DNA of 37,783 nucleotides. Origin: an uncultured Clostridia bacterium. GTDB lineage: Bacteria; Bacillota; Clostridia; TANB77; CAG-508. How positions within the stretch are numbered: the stretch's first letter is position 1; each line of letters starts with the position of its first letter. Location of the stretch: positions 1 through 37,783 of the forward strand of contig CANQFS010000011.1 of the NCBI GenBank assembly GCA_947599825.1, written 5' to 3'. The notes under the pieces are model-generated. The model had not been told where the DNA came from, searched no databases, and saw only the letters and a list, made by a program, of their open reading frames with translations. Positions 1 through 7,214 of this stretch are shown here, one piece after another. Position numbers and translations under genes: made by a program.

Positions 1-497
1 ATAATTTATCTATTGATAATACTAATAACCAAAAATTTACTTTTTTTAGTTTTGGAGTTATAGCAAAAGATATTGTAGTATATATCCCTTCTACATATAA
101 TAAAACAATAAAAATAAAGAGTGATTATGGAAATTGTGAAATGTTAGATTTAGAAAATGCTATAGTTGATATAGATTGCAATTGCGGAAATGTTAAATTG
201 GGAAAGATAAGAAATGCAAATGTGAAATGTAATTTAGGAAATACAGAAATAAAAGAAATATTGAATAGATGTAATATTAAAGCAGATTGTGGTAATATAG
301 AAATTGATACAATATCTATACAAGAAGATTCTACAATTAAAGTAGACCTTGGCAATGTAAATATAAATAAAACTAACGATATTTATATAGAAACAGATGT
401 TGATTTAGGAAAAACAAATATATCTCAAAATAATAGAAATTCAGAAATAACATTAAAAATAAATTGCGATTGTGGAAATGTAACAGTAGGGAAATGA
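1..497 (+). CDS. DUF4097-type putative adhesin (5' end outside window)
   Basis: The frame is open from base 3, so the start lies upstream; an internal ATG at 141 is not the likely start. About 164 C-terminal residues are visible. They form repeated short beta strands with recurring Gly-Asn or Gly-Lys turns (DYGNCE, DCNCGNV, CNLGN, DCGNIEID, DLGNVNI, DCGNVTVG), the parallel beta-solenoid pattern of DUF4097/'toastrack' proteins. In Firmicutes these are often encoded near sigma/anti-sigma pairs and bacteriocin-type membrane modules; an ECF sigma and anti-sigma pair follows 2 kb downstream. The biochemical role is unknown. No signal peptide can be assessed because the N-terminus is missing. Confidence 0.75.
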   Translation, partial: NLSIDNTNNQKFTFFSFGVIAKDIVVYIPSTYNKTIKIKSDYGNCEMLDLENAIVDIDCNCGNVKLGKIRNANVKCNLGNTEIKEILNRCNIKADCGNIEIDTISIQEDSTIKVDLGNVNINKTNDIYIETDVDLGKTNISQNNRNSEITLKINCDCGNVTVGK

Positions 498-530
498 AAA
501 GGTATAAATATTAATTATTTAAGTGAAATA

Positions 531-564
531 AATAGTAATTGCACTAAAATGCTGTAGCAGGGGC
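531..564 (+). repeat. Direct repeat copy 1 (partner at 4051)
   Basis: It shares AATAGTAATTGCACTAAA and then a degenerate TGCTG-x-GCAG hairpin with 4051-4084. The hairpin here (TGCT-GT-AGCA) is weaker than in the partner and is not followed by a clean T-run. It lies just after the DUF4097 stop, so it may be a decayed terminator or a recombination footprint. Confidence 0.6.
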
Positions 565-612
565 TATTTAATTTTATATATAATTATATTACCATAAATA
601 ACCATTGATTTT

Positions 613-659
613 AATACAACACATCTTTTATAATTTAATTATAGAGAGTGTGTTGTATT
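613..659 (+). promoter_or_regulatory. 11-bp inverted repeat around promoter and start of the glucoamylase-like gene
   Basis: Perfect arms AATACAACACA (613-623) and TGTGTTGTATT (649-659) flank a 25-nt loop that contains TATAAT (629-634) and a weak Shine-Dalgarno (GAGAG, 644-648). The ATG follows at 661. This could be a repressor operator over the promoter or an RNA hairpin that hides the ribosome-binding site. No regulator gene is adjacent. Confidence 0.55.
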
Positions 660-660
660 T

Positions 661-1909
661 ATGAGATTAATTAAATGTTATGGGGAAAAACTTATTTTAA
701 AAGAGCTAAAAAAAAGTTATGAGTTTTTTATTAATGAAGCTAATACAAATAAAAAAAGTTGTAGTTATGGATTAATAAGAGATAAAACAATATTGGCTGA
801 TAATATATCAAGCATAGCTTCAGTAGGATATGGTTTAGGAGCATTGGTAATTGGAGTAGAACATAAGTGGATTAGTTATCAAAAAGCATATGATAGAGCT
901 AATAGAACACTTGATACATTTATCAATAATGTAGAACGGTAAAAATGGTTTTTACTATCACTTTATAAATATGCAAACAGGGAAAAGAGAATGGAATTGC
1001 GAGATATCAATAATAGATACAGCAATATTTATATGTGGTGCAATAACAGCAGGAGAATATTTTGAAGGAAATATAAAGAAAAAAGCAGAAATATTGTATA
1101 AAAAGATTAATTGGGAATGGTATAGAAATAAAGAAACAAATTATTTTTATATGGGATATACTCCAGAAAAAGGATTTTGGGGACATTGGGATATGTATGC
1201 AGAACAATTAATGTTATATATTTTAGGTGTAAGTTCACCGACATTTCCAATAAATAAAAATATGTATTATGACTTTAAGAGAAAAAAGAAAGACTATAAA
1301 AATATAAAAGATGTAATATATACATATTGTGGTACTTTATTTACATATCAATTTTCTCATGCATGGATTAACTTTAAGAATATAAAAGATATAGACAATA
1401 TTGATTGGTTTGAAAATTCAATTAAAGCAACAAAAGCTAACAGACAATATTGTATAGATAATAAAGAAAAATTCAAAACTTATGGTGAAGATTCATGGGG
1501 ATTAACGTCTTGCTTATCACCAAAAGGATATATAAGTTGTGGTGCAAAACCATGTAATGTAGATTTAAATATTGAGAATGATGGAACAATAACTCCATGT
1601 GGGGCCATTGGTTCAATAGTATTTACACCAAAAGAAAGTATAAAAGCAATGGAACATTATTATAATAATTATCCAAAATTATGGGGAAAATATGGATTTA
1701 AGGACGGATATAATTTAGAAAGTATTAAGCCATGGTTCGCAAAAGAATATATTGGAGTTGATAAAGGAATAGAAATAATAATGATAGAAAATTATCTAAA
1801 TGGTACTATATGGAATTATTTTATGAAAAATGAATATATAAAAAAAGGTCTAAAAGTATTAGAATTTTCAGAAAATAGCAAAAAAACTAACTATAACATC
1901 ATCTACTAA
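661..1909 (+). CDS. Glucoamylase-like family protein (PF10091 type), needs +1 shift at CGG 937
   Basis: Joining the frames before and after 937 gives about 415 aa, close to the family's usual size. Residues 1-92 hold the start of the alpha/alpha barrel (KSYEFFINEA, YGLIRD, SVGYGLGALVIGVEHKWIS, RTLDTFINNVE). After the shift come GFYYHFINMQTGKR, DTAIFICGAI, GYTPEKGFWGHWDMY, YILGVSSPTFPI, WGLTSC, DGTITPCGAIGSIVFTP, LWGKYGFKDGYNL and IEIIMIENYLNGTIWNYF. These follow the order of the putative glucoamylase family, which includes cyclic beta-1,2-glucan-processing enzymes. No signal peptide is seen. In the zero frame, TAA follows the CGG immediately. Without a frame change both halves are useless; together they look full length and well conserved. 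The substrate is not known. Confidence 0.8.
937..939 (+). other. CGG +1 recoding site 1 (glucoamylase-like)
   Basis: GAA-CGG-TAA in the zero frame; GAA-(C)-GGT-AAA-AAT-GGT in the restored frame, giving Gly before KNGFYYHF. A stop follows at once in the zero frame. Confidence 0.75.
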
Positions 1910-1944
1910 TATGCAAGAAAATTTCTATGTAGAATTTGAAATAA

Positions 1945-1970
1945 AGAAGGGTAAAAATAATGGAAAATAT
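1945..1970 (+). repeat. 26-nt leader/start repeat, copy 1
   Basis: Identical to 2597-2622: Shine-Dalgarno AGAAGGG, spacer, ATG and the codons for MEN plus two bases. Two unrelated genes (methyltransferase and sigma factor) share ribosome-binding site and first codons. Confidence 0.8.
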
Positions 1971-2542
1971 AAAAAAATATTATGAAAATACAGAAAATGC
2001 ATTACCAAATCTAATGGTTAAAAAATTTATAGATATGAATATTAACCCTGCAAATGCTATTGATTTAGGCTGTGGTGCTGGCAGAGATACTGTATTTTTA
2101 ATAAAAAATGGTTGGAATGTTTTATCAATAGATAGAGAAAATACAAAGGAATTTATAGAAAAGAAATTAAATAATGAAGAAATAAAAAAATTTAGATTTT
2201 TAATTCAAAACTTTGAAAATATTGAATTGGAAAAGACCAATTTATTAGTTGCAAATTTTAGCATTCCTTTTTGTGACAAAGAACATTTTGATAATTTTTG
2301 GGGTAAAATTAATGATAGTATCTTAAAAGACCGGATATTTTGTTGGAAATTTTTTTGGACTAAATGATACATGGGCAAAAATAAAAAATAAAATGTCATT
2401 TTTAAGCAAGCAACAAGTTTTAAATTTATTTAAAGAGTCATTTGAAATAGTATTTTTTAGTGAGATAGAAAAAGATGGAAAAACGGGATTAGGAAAAATG
2501 AAACATTGGCATATATATAATGTTATAGCAAAGAAAAAATAA
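1960..2542 (+). CDS. Class I SAM-dependent methyltransferase (TehB-like), +1 shift at CGG 2332
   Basis: With the shift the protein is 193 aa, a normal size for small TehB/UbiE-type methyltransferases. Motif I is clear (AIDLGCGAGRDTVFL), motif II ends in the acidic loop SIDRE, and VANFSIPFCD is the motif IV region. The zero frame runs into unrelated IFCWKFFWTK and stops at TGA 2365-2367. The +1 frame gives YFVGNFFGLNDTW, SFLSKQQVLNLF and KMKHWHIYNVIAKKK, the expected C-terminal strands of the fold; many homologs have Pro-Gly-Gly just before this strand. The substrate is unknown. The Shine-Dalgarno is AGAAGGG. Confidence 0.8.
2332..2334 (+). other. CGG +1 recoding site 2 (methyltransferase)
   Basis: AAA-GAC-CGG-ATA in the zero frame; GAC-(C)-GGA-TAT-TTT-GTT-GGA in the restored frame, giving D-G-YFVGNFFG. 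The Gly falls at the usual Gly-Gly turn before the late beta strand. Confidence 0.8.
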
Positions 2543-2560
2543 AAGAAATTTTTATTTTCT

Positions 2561-2591
2561 TGTAACGAAATTGATAAAAAATGACACTATA
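2561..2591 (+). promoter_or_regulatory. Possible autoregulatory ECF-type promoter
   Basis: TGTAAC (2561-2566) followed about 20 bases later by ACACTATAC resembles the AAC-centred -35 of ECF sigma promoters, upstream of the ECF sigma gene. The -10 match is weak, so this is tentative. Confidence 0.3.
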
Positions 2592-2596
2592 CTTAT

Positions 2597-2622
2597 AGAA
2601 GGGTAAAAATAATGGAAAATAT
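2597..2622 (+). repeat. 26-nt leader/start repeat, copy 2
   Basis: Identical to 1945-1970. It covers the Shine-Dalgarno and first codons of the sigma factor gene. Confidence 0.8.
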
Positions 2623-3094
2623 TGAGAAACTTTACGTAGAATATGCTAATTTAATAGAAAATTATATCTTCGTTATTACAAGAGATAGAGATTTATCTGA
2701 AGAAGTTATGCAGGAAACCTTTGTTGTAGCTATCAATGCAATAAATAAATTTCGCGGAGACTGTGAAATTTTTGTATGGCTTTGTTCAATTGCAAAGAAA
2801 ATTTTATATAAAAGGTTAAAAAAGAATAATTCAAAGAAAATTGTATCTATTGATGATATAGAACTTGAAGATAAAAAACAAGTAGAAGATGAGTACATAA
2901 AGAATAGTAGTAAACTAAAATTATATAAAGCCCTTCAAAACCTAGATGCTAATACTAAAGAAGTAATGTATTTAAGACTTACAGGAGAATTGACCTTTAA
3001 AGAAATTGGAAGCATATTGAATAAAAGTGAGAACTGGGCAAGAGTTACATTCTTTAGAGGAAAACAAAAATTAAATAAGGAGGATATTATATGA
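2612..3094 (+). CDS. ECF-type RNA polymerase sigma factor
   Basis: The 160-aa size is typical. Region 2 is at about residues 10-75, with the 'LSEEVMQETFVVA' -10 recognition/core-binding helices and 'FVWLCSIAKKILYKRLKK'. Region 4 is at about 105-155 (LYKALQNLDANTKEVMYLRL, then FKEIGSILNKSENWARVTFFRGKQKL, a helix-turn-helix). It directs RNA polymerase to a small regulon, probably including its own operon. It overlaps the anti-sigma gene by four bases (ATGA), the usual arrangement for co-translation with the inhibitor. The Shine-Dalgarno is AGAAGGG. Confidence 0.9.
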   Translation: MENIEKLYVEYANLIENYIFVITRDRDLSEEVMQETFVVAINAINKFRGDCEIFVWLCSIAKKILYKRLKKNNSKKIVSIDDIELEDKKQVEDEYIKNSSKLKLYKALQNLDANTKEVMYLRLTGELTFKEIGSILNKSENWARVTFFRGKQKLNKEDII

Positions 3095-3861
3095 AACAAA
3101 TCGATTGTGATATAATTCAAGATCTATTACCAAGCTATAGTGATAAAGTGTCAAGTGATGCAACTAATAAATTAATTGAAGAACATTTAAAAACTTGTAA
3201 AAAGTGTAATATAGCACTAAATAACATGAACAAAGAAATTAATTCTGAAATTGTTAAAAACCAAAAGGAGCAAATTGATTATTTAAAGAAATATAAAAAG
3301 AATAAAATAAAAACAATTATCTTTACTATTATATTAACAATAGATATTATAATTGGTATTTTTATAGCATACATGCTTCTTAACAATAAAGAAGCATTTG
3401 TAGATGTAAATGATGTTAATGTTGAATATATGTTTAAACTTGAAGATGGTGAAAAAGAAGAATTACGTACATATCTATATTCTGAAAAATATAAAAAGCA
3501 TTTTCTTATTGGAAATAAATATGAAATAGTCGATAGTGAAGGAAATAAAGAAATATATCTTAAAATAGCAGTGAAAGGATTAATTAACTTATCATTTGAT
3601 GGAACTGGAAATAGTGGTAGAAATGAATTCTTTGAATTAGATGAAAATGTTAAGAAAATCTATATAGAAGACAAAAAAGGCAATTTGAAAGAAATATGGA
3701 ATAAAGATATGAAAGTAATGTCAGCAGACGAATGGAAGCATTGGTATATTGATAGCTATGCACCACAGGAAATAGTAAAAGCTTATGGATTGAGATATGA
3801 TTTAGATATTCATTGGACACAATGGTATTATACTTTTCAATGGAGGCATTTAGTTAAATAA
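3091..3861 (+). CDS. Membrane anti-sigma factor with N-terminal zinc finger (zf-HC2)
   Basis: 256 aa. Residues 4-45 (CDIIQDLLPSYSDK, then EEHLKTCKKC) carry the H-x3-C-x2-C anti-sigma zinc-binding motif that grips the cognate sigma factor. A single transmembrane helix is at about 72-95 (KTIIFTIILTIDIIIGIFIAYM). The remaining ~160 residues are presumably extracellular and sense an unknown signal. The start codon overlaps the sigma stop, so the two are translationally coupled. The frame stays open past the TAA and encodes another hydrophobic segment, so the 3' end may be truncated. Confidence 0.85.
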   Translation: MKQIDCDIIQDLLPSYSDKVSSDATNKLIEEHLKTCKKCNIALNNMNKEINSEIVKNQKEQIDYLKKYKKNKIKTIIFTIILTIDIIIGIFIAYMLLNNKEAFVDVNDVNVEYMFKLEDGEKEELRTYLYSEKYKKHFLIGNKYEIVDSEGNKEIYLKIAVKGLINLSFDGTGNSGRNEFFELDENVKKIYIEDKKGNLKEIWNKDMKVMSADEWKHWYIDSYAPQEIVKAYGLRYDLDIHWTQWYYTFQWRHLVK

Positions 3862-3978
3862 GCTTACCAATATTGGAACTGGTTCTATTTGGTCACTTTA
3901 TCTTTTATACTTCCAACCGTATGTGGAATTGTACTATGTATGTTTACAACGTTAGTTTGGAATGTGTTTGTAGTGTAA
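3862..3978 (+). other. In-frame continuation after the anti-sigma stop
   Basis: Reading on in the same frame after TAA 3859-3861 gives 38 codons with an aromatic start and a hydrophobic stretch (WFYLVTLSFILPTVCGIVLC), ending at TAA 3976. There is no start codon or ribosome-binding site. It looks like the detached C-terminal membrane segment of the preceding protein, or of a related gene. Confidence 0.35.
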
Positions 3979-4050
3979 GGAATAAAGTAATTGTGTAGTA
4001 GATTTTAGCATTTACAATCATTTGCTTTTTTTGTTATACTTTTGTTAGAA

Positions 4051-4084
4051 AATAGTAATTGCACTAAACTGCTGTCGCAGTGGT
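4051..4084 (+). repeat. Direct repeat copy 2 (partner at 531)
   Basis: It shares AATAGTAATTGCACTAAA with 531-548. Here the hairpin ACTGC-TGTC-GCAGT is intact and a T-run follows at 4087-4092, so this copy can act as a terminator for the sigma/anti-sigma operon. Confidence 0.6.
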
Positions 4085-4114
4085 CGTTTTTTGAAGATAT
4101 AAGTGATTAAATAC

Positions 4115-4143
4115 TTGACATTATGTCAATTTTATATTAAAAT
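4115..4143 (+). promoter_or_regulatory. SigA-type promoter with palindromic operator on the -35
   Basis: TTGACA (4115-4120), 17-bp spacer, TAAAAT (4138-4143). The -35 is inside the perfect palindrome TTGACAT-T-ATGTCAA (4115-4129), which looks like a repressor site. It drives the accessory gene at 4228. Confidence 0.6.
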
Positions 4144-4183
4144 AATGAAGATAGTTATTAATGCCCTTTGAGGTGATTCAAAA

Positions 4184-4206
4184 ATCTCGGAGGGAAACTC
4201 CGAGAT
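4184..4206 (+). promoter_or_regulatory. Leader hairpin before the 4228 gene
   Basis: Arms ATCTCGGAG and CTCCGAGAT with a GGAAA loop, with no T-run, end 6 bases before the AAGGAGG ribosome-binding site. It is more likely an mRNA-stabilising or regulatory leader hairpin than a terminator. Confidence 0.5.
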
Positions 4207-4227
4207 GAATATTAAGGAGGAGAAGCT

Positions 4228-4515
4228 ATGTTAATATCAGTATTTGTAGCTGGAGATTTTGAGAACAGAGAATCTGTAAAGGACTATTTCTGAAGCTGGA
4301 TTTGTGAAGGAATGTATGTCAATGAAGTTTCGTTTATTCCTAATTCACAACGACGGCAGGGATGGGTTACAGAAGTAATTGATGAAAATGAAGGCTTAGG
4401 AAAAATCAAAGTTAAAGTCGTACGGAAAGAGGGAGAATTTTTAGATGAACAATCTTCCTATGTGACAGAATTTGAACAAGGAAATAACTGGTGTAAAGCA
4501 TTAGCTGATGGCTAA
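4228..4515 (+). pseudogene. Broken accessory gene of unknown function
   Basis: A strong AAGGAGGAG precedes ATG 4228. The first 21 residues (MLISVFVAGDFENRESVKDY) end at TGA 4291. The next frame continues sensibly (SEAGFVKECMSMKF), and the first frame resumes from about 4345 (RQGWVTEVIDENEG, KVKVVRKEGEFLDEQSSYVT, NWCKALADG). So there is a +1 break near 4288 and a compensating break near 4340; neither is at CGG. Two zero-frame CGG codons near 4351 and 4420 are read straight through as Arg. Homopolymer-type indels in a gene with foreign codon use suggest a decaying import. I do not recognise the family. Confidence 0.55.
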
Positions 4516-4537
4516 TACTAATTGTTGTATTTGCTAA

Positions 4538-4608
4538 AATCAAAAAAACTCTTTAAAATAAATATTATGCAAATTAAATCTGCAAATATTTATGAAAAGG
4601 AGTTTTTT
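4538..4608 (+). promoter_or_regulatory. Long imperfect hairpin covering the ribosome-binding site at 4600
   Basis: The outer arms are AAAAAAACTC and GGAGTTTTTTT. An inner stem pairs ATAAATATT with AATATTTAT and GCA with TGC. The right outer arm contains the AAAAGGAG Shine-Dalgarno of the next small gene. The fold would hide that site, and the trailing U-run could also terminate transcription of the upstream gene. Confidence 0.5.
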
Positions 4609-4610
4609 TG

Positions 4611-4778
4611 GTGTGTAATGAAGAAATAATAAAACACATGGAAGAAGACATGATATTTAGAGTTTTATCAGGAAGAATTCAAAAATCATATATCTGGCGA
4701 GTTAGTAGGTATATGGAATTTCACAAAGGAAAAGAAATTGAAAAATTAACAGAAGATGATAGATGCATTTATTGCTAA
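4611..4778 (+). CDS. Small hypothetical protein, 55 aa
   Basis: GTG start 4 bases after the run of T that follows AAAAGGAG. It encodes a charged helical peptide with motifs SYIWRVSRYMEFHKGKEI and a C-terminal LTEDDRCIYC. Such small helical proteins with a C-terminal Cys-x2-Cys occur in gut Clostridia accessory regions, but I cannot name the family. It has no in-frame CGG. The neighbours are accessory genes. Confidence 0.5.
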   Translation: MCNEEIIKHMEEDMIFRVLSGRIQKSYIWRVSRYMEFHKGKEIEKLTEDDRCIYC

Positions 4779-4917
4779 ATACGCTTTTTTATGATATAAT
4801 AAATACCAATATACTAAATTTTTAGTATTTATATAAATACCCCCTAGTCACATTAAAAGGGTTGAAATAATATAGTTTCAAAAAAACAACAAGAAATAAT
4901 TTAAGGAGGTAGAAAAT

Positions 4918-5853
4918 ATGATTATTGGAGTAGGAGAAAAAGCAAGTACAAAATCCGCAATGAATTTTGGCACACATAACGGGATATTTCATTGTGATGA
5001 GGTTGTTGGTATTGCAATACTTGAAATTGCGTATATGAATACCGATGCATATGTAGTACGGACAAGAAACCTTGAAGAATTGAATAAACTTGATATCGTA
5101 ATTGATATTGGAGGAGGAAAGTTTGATCATCACATGGCGGGTTTTAATGTATGCAGAGCCACAGGCGAAAAGTATGCTAGTGCTGGACTAGTATGGAAGA
5201 ATTTTGGAGAAGAAGCGATTAAGAATGTTATGGTTAAAGAAAATATATCTCTCAATGATAATGAAATTAACACAATTAAAGAAGAAATTGACAAAGAAGT
5301 TATCATTCCAGTAGATATGGAAGACAATGGAGAGAAAATTAGTAACCATACATTTAGTTTTATTCCGAAATTTCTTCCGTCATGGTTAGAAACGCCGAAT
5401 TATGATAATGCTTTTAGCAGAGTTGAGTCATTTGTAATTGGAATTTTAAAAGAAATCATCAAAGATAAGGCAGTACAAGTAGCCACAAAAAAAGAACTTC
5501 AAAAAAGATATGAAAATATCAATGATGGGATTTTGGAAATTCCAGCACAGACGATGCCATGGCTAGAAGATGTGGTAAATTATAACGAAAGTCATAATCA
5601 CAGCGTAAAATTTGTAATCTTTCCGTATCCTGCAGGAGGATGGGCAGCGCAAAGTGTTCTACCATCAATAGAAAGGAAATTTGACCAACTTGTGCCTTTC
5701 CCTAAAAAGTGGGCTGGCGGAAATGAAAAAACATTACCCGAAATTTCTGGGATACAGGATGCAACTTTCTGTCACAATGGTCGATTTTTTGCAAGAAGTA
5801 AAACAAAAGAATCTATTCTTAAAATGTGTGAAATTGCTATTACTACCAATTAA
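4918..5853 (+). CDS. MYG1-like metal-dependent phosphohydrolase
   Basis: 311 aa, full length for bacterial MYG1-family (UPF0160) proteins related to DHH phosphoesterases. Metal-binding motifs are GTHNGIFHCDEV near the N-terminus and DIGGGKFDHHMAGF at about residue 65. The C-terminal part (PAQTMPWLEDV, FPYPAGGWAAQSV, FPKKWAGG, FCHNGRFFA) matches the family. MYG1 homologs act as 3'-5' RNA exonucleases. The gene has a strong AAGGAGG and more G/C-ending codons than its neighbours. A CGG at 5056-5058 encodes the conserved Arg of 'VVRTR' and is read in frame, unlike the shifting sites elsewhere. It is probably a recent acquisition. Confidence 0.85.
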   Translation: MIIGVGEKASTKSAMNFGTHNGIFHCDEVVGIAILEIAYMNTDAYVVRTRNLEELNKLDIVIDIGGGKFDHHMAGFNVCRATGEKYASAGLVWKNFGEEAIKNVMVKENISLNDNEINTIKEEIDKEVIIPVDMEDNGEKISNHTFSFIPKFLPSWLETPNYDNAFSRVESFVIGILKEIIKDKAVQVATKKELQKRYENINDGILEIPAQTMPWLEDVVNYNESHNHSVKFVIFPYPAGGWAAQSVLPSIERKFDQLVPFPKKWAGGNEKTLPEISGIQDATFCHNGRFFARSKTKESILKMCEIAITTN

Positions 5854-5859
5854 TCAAAA

Positions 5860-5888
5860 ACAGGAGAACGAATATTGTTCTCCTGTTT
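5860..5888. terminator. Bidirectional terminator between MYG1-like gene and tsaC
   Basis: Stem ACAGGAGAAC / GTTCTCCTGT with a 7-nt loop and T-runs on both sides, between the convergent stops at 5853 and 5891. Confidence 0.85.
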
Positions 5889-5890
5889 GC

Positions 5891-6927
5891 TTATATAACA
5901 TTATTTTCACAAGCTCTAACTAGTCTATTCATGATGCTAAGTCCTAAATTTTTTTCTTCTAATCCTTCAATTATGGCAAAATCACAATTTAGTCGGTCTA
6001 CTTCTCTTAAACTAGAAAAAATATTACTAGAAACTTCTTGCAAATTATCTTTACTTCCTAAATTAATAAATCTATCTTTAGGAACATTAATATATTCTCT
6101 ATCTTCTACAAATCCTAATACACAACAATTAGGAAATTTAGAAATTAAATCATTATTTATCTTAGATATTTGGTTTTCATCATTTTTCACTAATATGCAT
6201 TTTGTCTTAGGTGCATAATGCCTATACTTCATACCTGGACTTTCTACTTTTTCATTTTCTTTTACTTTTCTAAATAACTTATCACTAAGTTTAACACTAC
6301 CGAACAACATTCTTTATATCATCTTCAGTAACAAATCCAGGTCTAAGAATAACAGGAACTCCATCTACTACTTTTACAACTGTAGATTCAATTCCAATAT
6401 TACATTTGCCACCATCTACTAGAATATCTACTTTATTATAAAAATCTTCTTTTATATCTTCTATACAAGTTCCACTAGGCTTCGTAGATAAGTTTGCACT
6501 AGGTGCTGCAAGAGGAATGTTACTTTTTTCAATTACTGTATGAATAATTTTATTGCTAGGCATTCTAATACCAACCGTTTGTCCGAAAGCAAGTTACCGT
6601 ATCACAAATACATTTTTTCTTATTTAATATAAGTGTAAATGGACCAGGCATAAAAGAATCAATTAGTTTTTCTTCTATTTCGTTTGGTTTTTTGGCAATT
6701 TCCTCAATCATTTTCTTGTTTGCTACATGAACAATTAAAGGGTTATCTTGTGCTCTACCTTTAACAGTAAATATTTTTTTACATGCTTTGTCTGAAAATG
6801 CACTTGCAGCAAGACCATAGACTGTTTCAGTAGGAAGAATAACTAAACTATTATTTTTTAAATTTTCTATAACATTATTTAATTCATTTTCATTAATATT
6901 ATTTTTCCAATCATAAATTTGCATCAT
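5891..6927 (-). CDS. tsaC: Threonylcarbamoyl-AMP synthase (TsaC/Sua5), two CGG +1 shifts
   Basis: It makes threonylcarbamoyl-AMP from threonine, bicarbonate and ATP, the first step of t6A37 modification of ANN-decoding tRNAs. In standard translation the locus splits into three ORFs. Reading +1 at CGG 6585-6583 and again at CGG 6302-6300 gives one 344-aa protein, the size of B. subtilis YwlC, with both the YrdC domain (LPTETVYGLAASAF, KGRAQDNPLIVHV, FMPGPFTLIL, TVGIRMPSN, LAAPSANLSTKPSGT, GIESTVVKVV, ILRPGFVT) and the C-terminal Sua5 domain (SPGMKYRHYAPKT, NRLVRACENNVI). All catalytic motifs are intact. The only defects are the two CGG sites. The start is ATGATG at 6927 after AAGAGGT. This widely essential gene is strong evidence that the shift is functional. 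Confidence 0.88.
6300..6302 (-). other. CGG +1 recoding site 4 (tsaC, second)
   Basis: GTT-CGG-TAG in the zero frame; GTT-(C)-GGT-AGT-GTT restores 'IKNVV-G-SVKLSD'. Sua5 proteins commonly have a glycine here, between the two domains. A stop follows immediately in the zero frame. Confidence 0.85.
6583..6585 (-). other. CGG +1 recoding site 3 (tsaC, first)
   Basis: TTT-CGG-ACA in the zero frame (TAG six codons on); TTT-(C)-GGA-CAA-ACG-GTT restores 'TVTCF-G-QTVGIRMPSN', which aligns without gap to the TAGLDTVGIRMP region of homologs. Confidence 0.85.
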
Positions 6928-7012
6928 GTTAATTACCTCTTTTACATTACATAATTATAGCAAAAAATAGAGGTATTGTAAAGATAATATCATAAGAAAG
7001 TAAATTTTATTG

Positions 7013-7192
7013 ATGTATCAAATAAAACCTAAAGTAATGCCAATAAATGAAATACAAAGAAGGCAGGTTTTAGAAATATTACCAGTAGAAGAATTTTTTA
7101 AAATTATAGATTTTTTAAGTTCAAATAATGTACAACCTTTAAAAGAAATAAATAGATTATATGATGAGCTAAGAAGAGTCATATATAATTAA
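7013..7192 (+). CDS. Small protein upstream of MazF-like toxin (possible antitoxin)
   Basis: 59-60 aa depending on TTG 7010 or ATG 7013; the ribosome-binding site (AGAAAG) is weak. It is mostly helical and amphipathic (EIQRRQVLEILPVEEFFKIIDFL, EINRLYDELRRVIY). It lies 22 bp upstream of a MazF/PemK-like gene with an AGGAGG, so an antitoxin role is suggested by position only. No ribbon-helix-helix or AbrB motif is recognisable. Confidence 0.45.
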   Translation: MYQIKPKVMPINEIQRRQVLEILPVEEFFKIIDFLSSNNVQPLKEINRLYDELRRVIYN

Positions 7193-7214
7193 TTTTTATA
7201 GAGGAGGAATAGTA

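Noticed and set aside
937-2334. Calling the glucoamylase-like and methyltransferase genes simple pseudogenes
   Set aside because: Each has exactly one defect, of the same CGGN type as seen in tsaC and pflA, and the rest of each reading frame is well conserved.
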